Shown: piece after piece, positions 23,075 to 32,952 of the stretch
How positions within the stretch are numbered: position 1 is the first letter of the stretch
How the letters are laid out: each line of letters opens with the position of its first letter
Assembly: GCF_019649055.1 (NCBI RefSeq)
Contig: NW_026570388.1
Location: 1 to 64,000, forward strand
DNA from: Paramacrobiotus metropolitanus
Taxonomy: Eukaryota; Tardigrada; Eutardigrada; Parachela; Macrobiotidae
DNA: 64,000 nt
Direction: 5' to 3'
Program-made: the position numbers and the translations under genes
Notes under the pieces: generated by a model
What the model saw: the letters and a program-made list of their open reading frames with translations, nothing else
The model's database searches: none
What the model was told of the DNA's origin: nothing

Positions 23075-23660
23075 TAAGCCGGCGCCGGCTTCCATCGTCC
23101 TGTTTCTTCACGCTCAGTTTTATGGAGCAGCAATGACATTAACGATTCTCTTCCTCAAACTGTATTCCCAGAAACGTACTCTGTAGTCGTGGTTTCATTT
23201 TTATCCCCGACAAGATCCCATTTTTTCGCTTTATATATATGCAGTGGGTCAGTTTTCGCGAAGTATGTAAGTACATCTTGTAGTTCCTTATTGTTAGTTG
23301 TATTTTCTAGATCAACCTTTGTTGAGTTCCGTAAGCTGTTTTGCGGCAAAAGAACCCCTGTTTCAAATTAGGGGAAGTGGCACGCATAACGTATTATTTT
23401 TCGAAAGTTTTGTAAACAAAACTCGTGCAACAGAAGCAACAATAAGGTAAAAGACCGCTGACTCAACCCTACTTTACACATCAAAATTTTTTTTCGTATT
23501 TTCTAGAAGAACTTTAAAATGTATAGAAATTGTAGTGGTTATGACACGGAAAGGGGCGGACGTCAATGGCCCCCGCCGTCACCTGCGGGCAATCGCCGGC
23601 CGAGCGCGTAGGGCGCACTTCCGCGCTGAAAACGAGCTCGTAGTAGCAGTCCCTTTGGGC
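23075..23660. other. Intergenic, no gene recognised
   Basis: Sequence downstream of gene 3. No supportable frame. Confidence 0.45.
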
Positions 23661-23663
23661 CTG

Positions 23664-24120
23664 CGCTGAAAGTCTGAATCTGATTCTGATTCTGAATGCT
23701 AAAAGTCTGAGTCTGAATACTGAAAGTCTGATTCTGATTCTGAATGCTAAAAGTCTGAGTCTGAATACGGAAACTCTGATTCTGATTACGGGAATTCTGA
23801 ATCTGAATAAGTACTGTAGACTGAGTGTAGAGTAACCCTGCACTTTACAGCTTTTCGTACTACAAAGTATATGAGCTGTACGACGCTGTAGTACTGGCAA
23901 ACGTTCAGTTGGCTCAGAGCCGACTGCACTGCACTGAGTGCAGTGCACTCACATGTGCTGCCTGCTTAGTCACAGGCAGCACACGTGAATGGTGAATGTG
24001 TTCGTACAGCGTACGTCTCTCTGAGCTGTAAAAAAAGCTGTCAAGTGCAGGGTTACTCTACAGTACTAAAATTCTGAATGAGAATAAAAAGGCTCGGAAC
24101 CTGGCCGGTGATGACCACCA
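23664..24120 (+). repeat. CTGAAT/CTGATT minisatellite repeat, copy 1 (interrupted)
   Basis: Hexamers CTGAAT and CTGATT with AAAAGT spacers are followed, after the inserted element 23814-24063, by AATAAAAAGGCTCGGAACCT and GCCGGTGATGACC. The same flank follows the array in the copies at 24665-25105 (inverted) and 44545-44967. Confidence 0.75.
23814..24063. mobile_element. 250-bp MITE inserted in the minisatellite, TA target
   Basis: Ends CTGTAGA...TCTACAG are flanked by TA. The subterminal inverted repeats share GTAACCCTGCACTT and ACAGCTTTT; the left end has an extra 11-base duplication. The other minisatellite copies lack this insert. Inside are two strong hairpins: 23925-23947 (11-bp stem, TGCACTGCACT) and 23951-23986 (13 of 14 pairs, GTGCTGCCTG). 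Confidence 0.75.
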
Positions 24121-24664
24121 TCCTGTTCGGTATGCTTGACAGTTTACGTTATCGTTATTGTTAGAGCGGGTTGGTTTATGGGTGACTTGCAGGTCTCATG
24201 GTTGATTTATCTTCCTCCTTAAAATAATTCCTTCCGGTTTTTAAGATTTGTTGTTATTTCAGACTTTTGTAAGTACTGCATTTTAGTTATTTTTTGAAGT
24301 AGAAATGAGTCGACTGATAGGAAATCGTTGTTCTTACTCGGTACTTACAGCAGCAAAAATTTTGTTTGATAGTCAGCTTTTTGATAGTCTGCTTCAATAT
24401 TTCTAATTACGCCTCTTTCTACAATCACTGCTCGCGGCTGATCAACCGAACGAACACAAAACAATCCCACATAATAACACAGAGGTCGTTGCCGACTGTG
24501 TCGCACATTTGTAAGACCATAAATTCCAAAACAGTTCCCATAATAGCATAGAGAATAATGCCGACATTCGAAGATAACAAAATCCAACACAATCCCCCGT
24601 AATAACCATTAGCCAGGTCTGGCATAGACTAGCTGGAAGAAACATATCAAGAAGAACGTCTGCA
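24121..24664. other. Intergenic, no gene recognised
   Basis: Short chance frames only. Confidence 0.45.
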
Positions 24665-25105
24665 TTAAATATTATTGTGCTGTATTAAGATCTGCAGCAC
24701 AAATACTCGTATGTACAATACAGAGTACTTCTACAGATTTGCTGTCGCCGTTTTTATTGTTTCTTATGTTTATCAATTATCGCTACTGGATAGTCTGACT
24801 TACAGTTTTGTAATAGCAGAATCCATGTACGCTGAAGACTCGCTCGCCTGTTATGGTTTATTACAGAGACTTTGGTCATCACCGGCCAGGTTCCGAACCT
24901 TCTTATTCTCATTCAGAATTTTAGTATTCAGATCCAGAATTCCCATAATCAGAATCAGAGTTTCCATATTCAGACTCAGACTTTCAGCATTCAGAATCAG
25001 AATCAGACTTTCAGTATTCAGACTCAGACTTTTAGCATTCAGAATCAGAATCAGATTCAGACTTTCAGCGCTGGCCGTACCTTTGCTAGTAGTACAGCTC
25101 TGTAG
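24665..25105 (-). repeat. CTGAAT/CTGATT minisatellite repeat, copy 2
   Basis: Inverted relative to copies 1 and 3. It shares about 400 bases with copy 3: the array, GGCTCGGAACCT, the GACTATCCAG.AGCGATAA block, ACATAAGAAACAATAAAAAC, and GTGCTGCAGATCTTA. One frame across the array reads as a Q/N-rich peptide. Confidence 0.8.
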
Positions 25106-25511
25106 TACAAAGACTGTAACAACAGGAAATACCTTGGTACGATCGTATACGATATCGAACGTTACATTGTACAAGCATCAGAGGTTACGATCGCCTTAGG
25201 ATTTTCGTTTCTACACAGAGAAAAGCCATGCCTTTCAATGGAAATCAAAGACTAACTTTAATGGTGAATAATACGTATTAAACCAAGTAATGCATGAGTA
25301 TCAAATAAGAAGAATTCTTAACTTTATTGCCGTTCAGCTGATTTAAAGGCGATGTGCACATCTCATCTTCCTTTCAATTTGGTCCGCAGTGAGCAAAATC
25401 TGCTAGCTCTATCCATACTAGTACAACATTGTACAACAAGAGGCTTCAAACTATGTATATCTTGTCTCATAAAAAGTGACGCCAAACCGTAGCAGCAGTA
25501 AAACAATTTTC
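25106..25511. other. Intergenic, no gene recognised
   Basis: No supportable frame between the repeat and the last exon of gene 4. Confidence 0.4.
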
Positions 25512-28265
25512 TTATGTTATTCTTAGGTTGATTTTCTGGCTTTTTCTGCCCAGAAACGCCACCGTCAGTGGGGTCAGCTCATCCACATCCACCTCACCGA
25601 TGGACTGCACAGTCCACTCCCGGCCGCGGTACAGCGTGGTGAGACGCGGATCCGCACTCTGGTACGCATGCAGACCCTAGATAAATGCACCGTCGTAAGA
25701 ATACCGGTCACGTCTCAGCCGTAACGGTGACCGATAGCTTTTTTGAACGAAAATTCGTTGGTCATCACTAAGCCAAACCAATACGATGTCGATCTGACAT
25801 TTGCTGAAACGTCAAAAGCTTTTTTTCGGTGGCAGAGGTTTTGGTAAATTTTTCTGGAATTTTGCTGTTCCCAGCTTTCTGAAAATGTTAATTGTTCTGT
25901 AAATTTTCAGTTGTCTTAGGTTTCTTGGGTTTTTTATTCCTTCTTATGTTGTTCAGTTTCTGATGTTCTGCAGTTTTTATGCTCGCTAGATTTCTTATGC
26001 TTTCCTCGTTTTTCTTACATATTATGTTATGCCCTCAACGTCAAGCGGTCGATCTTGTAACCATTGGCGAGCGATAATTTCAACTGCTCTGATATTTTCG
26101 CGATAATTTCAATTTCTCTGCTTTGGTTTTGAAAGAATGGATGCGCGGGGTAAAAAAGCGAAATGTAAGTTGCTGTTTGAGAGGACGCAGGTGAAACGGT
26201 CCGCTTAATTTCTGAAGCAGAGAATCAGTGTTGCTTGAATGCAAGGTAACGCTCCTTGTGTTCAGGAATCGTTCTGTATCGCCTATCGGTAAAAGGTTCG
26301 ACGAAGTGTACTATGTGCTGAAATGATGGAATGCGTAATTCTGCGTTTAACCTATGTTAATGCGAATAACCCAATAAAAGCTACAGTACACCAGTGGAGA
26401 GTATCTATACTGAAGGAAAAATATAACTGCCGACTTACATACAGAATGTCGCGGACATCGTCCGCCTCCTGCCTTCCAGCGGAAGGATTTAAAGCAGCAA
26501 TCATTTCCGCCAAGGCCGGCCGATCCAGCGGCTTCTCCAGAACGAGATTCTTCTCGAAGACATCCCACAACTGCATGATCAGGGTCTCTCTGGACTGGAC
26601 GCCACATCGGCCGTCAGATACCGATTCCACATACGGCAATTCTTCCACACCCACCGCTCACACCCATAATTCACAGCAACGCCCGCTGCCATCTCAGCAA
26701 TGTCCTTAACACTCCGAGATACGAAACTCCGAGCTGTATCCCCCAAATGGCAGTTGCTGAAGATCAGCGTCGGCAGACGGCTGCCGTTAAGGACATACTG
26801 AACGACCGCCAGCAGTTGAACGCAGGCGTCCAGTTCGAGATTGCGCAGGACTAGCACCCGGGTGGCGCTAGTCAGGCACTTTAACAAACCCGCCACCATC
26901 CAGTGCATGCCGATCATGGCACACAGCGCATGTCCATAGTCCGCACTGCAGGACACGCGCACATCGGGGAAGTCGGCTTCCGTGGTGAGGATTGTGTTCC
27001 ACAGGTGGCAGACACGACGACAACGGATTCGCTCGATGGAGTCCAGCGCCTTGAAGATCTCCCGTAATAGTTCAGCGGGTAAAGGTAGACACTCGGCGAC
27101 TCGGCGCTTTTTGACACCCTCTGGCCCGCAGTTAATGGCCATCGTTTGCGCCATGCACAAAACGTTATCCTGTGAGAATGAATTACCGTAAACGTCATCA
27201 TAATCGTCATTCGCGAAGCATCGGATGTCATAGATAGTACTTCCTATATCCGATAGTCTACAATACGGGTAAACAAGGGCTGTCCCTAAAAAATAGCTCT
27301 TATTCATAAAAGAAGACAAACGGGAGAAAATGCATAAAAATGGATATACTTAGATCAGAGACACTGATATTCCAGCAGGAATCAAACAAAAAATCCGACT
27401 TTATAGCTCGAGCTCTTCTGAGTGTTTTTGAAAACCTTTTTAATTTCATCACAAGCTTTTCCATTTTAATTTTCACCACACACACACAATCAGCATCTTT
27501 TAAAACTCGTTGCACTATTAGTATTGTGCTGCAAATGCCTCGTTTGGTGTCATGATGGTGCAAAATAACCGATGTGCTTTCACGACGACGTAAATGTTTC
27601 AACGCATACATAAAAATTTAAAACCGAGACTGGCTGAGTTTGTTGAGAATAGTACTTACCACGTCGCTGGCCTGCAAAGGAGGGCATTCTTCCTTCTGCA
27701 GATAGAAAAATGTCTGTCTGACCCGAGTGACGTACAATACTTCCTTCAACCCGGCTAATTCGTTGTCGAAAGTCTTTCCGAGCAGCGGCAGGTCGGCGGA
27801 CGAGTAGTCGGCCGACAGCGGACAGGAACGCACCACGAAATCATTGGGCTTCACGCGCCAATTCTCCAAAGTGACACCCGTGGGGGTTACACGCACCTGC
27901 TGCCACGACAGCAGCTCCCGGACAACCCCGTGCGGCCCTTGCACTTCCACAAGTTCCATAATATCGTCAAAGGCCTTGCAGACACCGTGGATGATTCGCG
28001 CGGGGTACCAGATCCACGCACCGTCCCGGTGGCGGGGCAGCAGTGCCTGGATGGCGTCCTGTGGCCTGCTTGTCGCGGGCGGATTGTAGCGGAAAATACG
28101 CCCGTACTCGATAAACTGGGCGCGCTGTGTGGCGCACTGGAAATCAATGATCAGGCCCTGATCCGCCACGTTGACGACGTTGCCGTGCTGCAGCTGGCCC
28201 TGGACAAGGACGTCGACGCCGTTCCACGCGTGCACCGAGTTCTTTCTGTTCCCGTAAAACAGCAT
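25512..28265 (-). pseudogene. Tudor-like/F-box family gene 4 (one frameshift in exon 2)
   Basis: Exons are 28265-27660 (202 codons from ATG, donor GTAAGT), 27169-26439 (acceptor TCACAG, donor GTAAGT) and 25676-25512 (acceptor ATCTAG; end uncertain by a few bases). Exon 1 has both Tudor-like units (WNGVDVLVQGQLQHG; GAWIWYPARI). Exon 2 has the F-box (LPAELLREIFKALDSIERI). Both intron borders are phase 0, yet exon 2 is 731 bases, not a multiple of three. The frame changes between VWKNCRMW and QLWDVFEKN, near 26590, where about five codons of the family pattern are missing as well. This is either a recent pseudogene or an assembly indel; all splice sites and the tail exon are preserved. Confidence 0.72.
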
Positions 28266-29193
28266 CGCGCGGTCACCAATTTGCAGCTACCCGTTAATCA
28301 CACAAGTGAGAAGAATCTGAAAGTAGACGATTTAAAAACATGGGCCTTCCTCTGAAATCTTAATCAATAATCAGACTACTCGCAAACATACAAATTCCCT
28401 GCTAAGTCAGCCTAAGTGCTAAAGTCAGTGGTGTTGCTAAAGTAAAATAAATTTTCTGTTCAGTTGTGATGCTGGTGAATTTTAACTGTGTGTACCACTC
28501 TTGGCGGTAGACGTATGCGGCTTGCTTGACTTACTTTTGCTTGCTTCTAGTTTTCTCGCTCCGGGCCGCATCGCGATACTACAGAGTACTACAGAGTACG
28601 CGATACTACAGACTAATCCTATCGGAAACGTTTTTAAAATTGTTCTTAACGAAATCCTTATCGCAAGAGCTTTCAACTTTTCATTTTCCTATACTTATTC
28701 TACCGTATCATTCATTATCCGGCAGCCGGGTATTCGATGCCCATGTCTGCAGACTGCAGTCCACATCGGCTGGTTGGACTAAGTATTTCTAGTGTTTTGC
28801 AGTGTCCTTGGTTCGGCTGTTAGCATCTTTCATGTACAGCCAGTACAGGGAATTTCGGTACTGTTTCCATCGCAGCATCAGCGGCAACGTTCGCAATTTC
28901 AAAAAATGCAAAATGAAAGCCGTTTGGTCTGGAATGCAGCTATTCTTGTGTGGGTAGCACAGCGTTACAAAAGTGTCATTACAGCGTTACAAAAGCAAAG
29001 CAAATGCATTCTGTCATTCGAGAAACCAGCCATCTTATCCGCTCGGCCAGAAAAACAGTGCTAAAAGTGGGGATCACGTGTTGAACGAATCGGAAACTGC
29101 AGCCGACATGCATGTGGCGCAGAAGAGCAATAAAGGACAATTATCCGACCATCCTAGTTTTGGCCGGAGTTGTTCGCAAATGGCATCTGTCAG
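28266..29193. other. Spacer between genes 5 and 4, no gene recognised
   Basis: Contains a short local repeat of TACTACAGAGTAC (28577-28605). No supportable reading frame. Confidence 0.45.
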
Positions 29194-31516
29194 CTATTCA
29201 CGTTTGGATCCGATGCGGTGCTCGTTCAGGAACATCGTAGTCAGCGTGGTCAGCATGCTGACATCCAGATCGACGATGTTGGACATCGTCCACTTTACGC
29301 CGCGATACTGGGTGGTCGGGCGCGGGTCCGGACTCTGATAAGTGTTAAGCACCTAAAAGCGCCAAAACATTCAACGGTTAAATAAGGTGCTGGTAACCCC
29401 CCATTTTGAAACAACTGGGCACCACAAGAATTTACCCATAAGATGTTTTTAATCTCATCGTACCGCTGTTGGGCCACGCAGTCGGCGATCCATTTTGACA
29501 AGGCCTGCATATCATGCGGCTTCTTGGCCTCCTGAAGTTGCTCAAAGTAATCCAATAGCTGCTTCTCCGCGTCTGTCCGCGACTGGATGCGGAACGCGTG
29601 CTGCGCTACATCCAGGTTCTGGGTGTGGGACACGATGCGGCATTTCTTCCACACCATCCTCTCACAGGAACACTTCCAGGCCAGGTTCGCCAAATTGCCC
29701 AAGACCTTACTGGCAAACTCTCCCTTACTACCCAGATCACACGCACAGAACGCCACCAGCGGGATCTTGCGGTTGGCGTTGCATACGCGGCTAATCGGTG
29801 CCGCGACGTGCTGGATGTCTTCGGTGTCTAGGTGGCTAACCACCGCTACCCTAGTGGCACGGGTCAGGCACTTGAATAAACCGGCCAGCACCCAGTAGGC
29901 GCCGTCGTTGGAGAAATCTCCTCTCCATACACGGCATAGTCAGCGGAGACGCGCACGTCGGGAAAGTAGGCCTCGGTGGTGAGAAGGGTGTTCCATGCGG
30001 CACATACACGGCGACAGCGGACGCGCTCGACAGAATCCAACGTCTGGAAGATCGCCACCAGCAGCTCCGGCGGTAACGGCAGACTCAAACGGCAATTGGC
30101 GGCAGTCTTTCGCGTCTTCCTGGCTGAACACGTGCGCGATTGCAATGCCGGTAACGAGCCGACCCCCGCCTGGGTTTTCTTAGCCGCATCGCATTGCTCT
30201 TGCTGAAAAGAACCGCAATTCGTCAGTGACTAGGATTCCACTACCTATTCGTTAAAAGTTTTTTCGATTCTTTCAAGAAGATTGTTTTTTCAATGTTTAA
30301 ATTCTGATAATTTTAAATTGTGTAAACCTGTGCTAGCCCATCTGATCTGTAAGCTGACTGGTGTCGAATAAAAATGTAGATTCGCGTTGCTTCGTGCCTT
30401 TTCCTTATGTAACCGTCCAAAGCGACCGGTCGTCTGAGACGACCGCCGGTCGTTCCAGCCTCCAAACCGTCCGAAACGACCGGAAACGAATTACACTCCG
30501 GCAGAAACGACCGGATACGAATACGACCGAAAGAGCGAAAAAAACTGGTAGGGCAAAATTTATGGCGGTCGCTTTGGCGGCCCGCGGTCGTTTCGGACGG
30601 TTTAGAGGCTGAAACGACCAGTCGTTTTGGACGGTTACATTCGCATATGACATCTACTATATGCGCCTATGACGCCAAGTACCACAATGGCAAATCCATC
30701 CCCAAAAGACTTTAGATGATCATAAAAGAGAAACGCTAACATTTTATAATTTACGTAAATTGAAAGCATAATTTAAATCGATATTTGGCATGCATTAGCC
30801 AGTGGTGGGAGCAATAGTTTGGCGTCACCCGTGAATTACTTAAATTTCTTGCTGCGCAGCCCGCGCTAACACATTAGAAATTACAGGACAAGCTCGTACT
30901 TCGTACTCACCAGTTGCTCAGCCGTTAAGGGAACGTGTTCATGCGCCTGGAGGTAGAGCAGGGTCTGGCTGAGCACGGCCGTGCACAGGACCTTATAGCG
31001 TTGGTTAACTCGGCACTGTAGGATCTCCCCGAGCTGCGGGGTTGCCTCCGACCAGTAGGCGACGGGCAGCCGACAAGCGCGGATGACAAACTCATTGGGC
31101 ATCACCATCCGCAACAACTCATAACCGCCCTCCGGCAGCGCTGGGCGCACCTGCTCCCAGCGGACCACCTCCTCGACGGTGCCGTGCGGCAGCTGCACTT
31201 GCACGAAGGCCGTCTTGCCAAAGACGCAGCCCCGGGCCACCTTCCCCGGATACCAGCTCATGGCCGCGTTCTGACGCGGACGCAGCAGCACCTGCAAGTC
31301 CCCCTGCAGGGCCTGCCAGGCTCCCAGGCTGGCCACCCGGGACTGACAGCGGAACACCGTTCCGTAGGCGATGAAGTGCGAGCGCTGCGCGGCGCATCCG
31401 AAATCGATGATCAGGCCGCCCTCCGCCAGGTTGACGATCTTGCCGTGCTGGAGCAGACCGTCCACCAGGACGTCCACCGAGTTCCACGAGCACGTATAGT
31501 CTCGGGACAGCAGCAT
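29194..31516 (-). pseudogene. Tudor-like/F-box family gene 5 (one frameshift in exon 2)
   Basis: Exons are 31516-30911 (ATG, MLLSRDYTCSWNSVDVLVDG; donor GTGAGT), 30202-29436 (acceptor TTTCAG, donor GTAAAT) and 29352-29194 (acceptor TTTTAG, stop TAG). Exon 1 encodes the same 202-codon Tudor-like region as gene 4. Exon 2 has the F-box (LPPELLVAIFQTLDSVERV) and the CERMVWKKCR region. The exon is 767 bases, two more than a multiple of three. The frame changes near 29912, just before the family's conserved WVLAGLFKCL, with no other disruption. A single sequencing or assembly indel is as likely as a real mutation. The ATG could also lie further upstream in the same frame. Confidence 0.72.
30407..30640. 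mobile_element. 234-bp MITE with TIR ATGTAACCGTCC
   Basis: The two ends are inverted copies of each other (ATGTAACCGTCCAAA; inner block AAACCGTCCGAAACGACCG), rich in CGACCGG. It lies in intron 1 of gene 5. The left arm has an extra CGTCTGAGACGACCG hairpin. The target duplication is not clear. Confidence 0.78.
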
Positions 31517-32719
31517 TCCGCAGTGAACGAGTGCAGGTGTGCTGTTTTGCTCACAGGTAGGGCGATCCTTCGCAGATCTAGCTCTAGATGGAATCACACA
31601 ACTGCGAACGCACTAGCTCGTTGAATACGGAACCGATCTTATCCCCAGCCACCATGTTCGGGTTCTACCCAGCTACGCAGGTAAATATCACACTAAACCA
31701 GGTAGATAATCAAATTTGATCATGTTTATTCGGTCGTGGCCAAAAAATAACGCGTTAATCATTTCTGATTTCTTAGTAAGAAAATGATTAACCGCCATGC
31801 CATCTTACTGCTAGCTGCTCTTCACTTCCGGTTGCACGATTGTTTTGTAAACTGCGCCCCGGTGACGGATGCCTTAGCGGCTGATTTTTTCAGTGTTTTA
31901 CACTGTTCTCACAGCTCACTCTCATTTTGCACCCTTCAGTTTGATCTGCACCGATATTTGTATTTTTACATTATTTTTTGTTCCTATCAATGGGATCCGA
32001 AAAATGCAACTGCATTGTCAACTTTAGATTTAATATGCTCCATATCCAGCATTCTGCACCAGTTGTTGTTCAAGCAACCTTATATCGTTGGATAGACTTG
32101 GCATGCAGTCTGTGGTGGATGTCAACGACGACGGTGAGTTCACTGAGTTGTCAGGAGTCTGTAAAACTCTATCTGCCTATTTGAGTATTGCCTATCAATG
32201 GCTATCATCGTCTTCCGCTTCTGCGTCGAACATAATCGAAATTTCTTTAATCTTTCACACTATTAGTACTTCAGGAAGTAAATATACGATAACGTCGCGT
32301 TGTATGCTTAATGGTTATACTTCGCACGGTCGCAGCACCCTCAACGAAAATGGTACTCGACGAGATCGCTAATGAATTACATGTAGTTATTGTTGTGGGT
32401 GTGTTGACAACTGAAGCGTTTATAATTCTGGAAAGCGAGAGCTGCGCCATACAAGATTATTATGATTTATATTTCATAGCGATGCCTGAATTATCAATAG
32501 GCCATTGTTGAAACTTGTACATTCTTTTAGCTATAACGAAGTATGCTGCGCAATGGTCAACCGCCCTGGGAGTAGAGGGAAATTGCACAGGTACGACGCT
32601 AAGCCAGGGTTAGCCGAGTAATGCAACATGGAGCCATTCTGATATGGTTAATGTAGCGATCTTTGCGGAGAGAAATTCCGGAGTAATGAACACGTTTAAT
32701 CATTATTACTATTAATTAT
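31517..32719. other. Intergenic; possible distant first exon
   Basis: 31654-31680 reads ATG plus eight codons after a strong start context (GCCACCATG) and is followed by the donor GTAAAT. It might be a 5' exon of the gene at 32953, but the phase does not match the acceptor-like site at about 32966. The rest is empty of recognisable features. Confidence 0.3.
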
Positions 32720-32860
32720 TATTACTTATATTATTATTATTTTCCCATCAGGAGTAGACAACCCGATTAACGGGACTAGTGACTAGTCCCGTTAATCGGG
32801 TTGTCTGCTCCGTCGAAGTACTTCGACGTCTGGTCGGCACAGTAAGAGAAAAAATATTTT
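32720..32860 (-). repeat. LINE 3'-end fragment with a large perfect palindrome
   Basis: On the minus strand it contains CCGACCAGAC and CCCGTTAATCGGG with GTTGTCT, the same order as in the 3' UTR of the LINE at 19940-20000, then an (AAT)n-like tail. The arms 32757-32780 and 32782-32805 are exact reverse complements of 24 bases with one base between. A second perfect palindrome, CGTCGAAGTACTTCGACG, is at 32811-32828. Confidence 0.65.
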
Positions 32861-32952
32861 AACACAGATCAAAAATATGGAGAGCAAATGAAAAAATCCC
32901 ATACCATCGACACTGAGTATCTGCGCATTAACTTTTTATATTCCCTGTTAAA

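Noticed and set aside
24872-25105. Q/N-rich 77-codon frame as a real prion-like gene
   Set aside because: It is a minisatellite translated in one frame. There is no conserved start, and the repeat family occurs three times in non-coding contexts.
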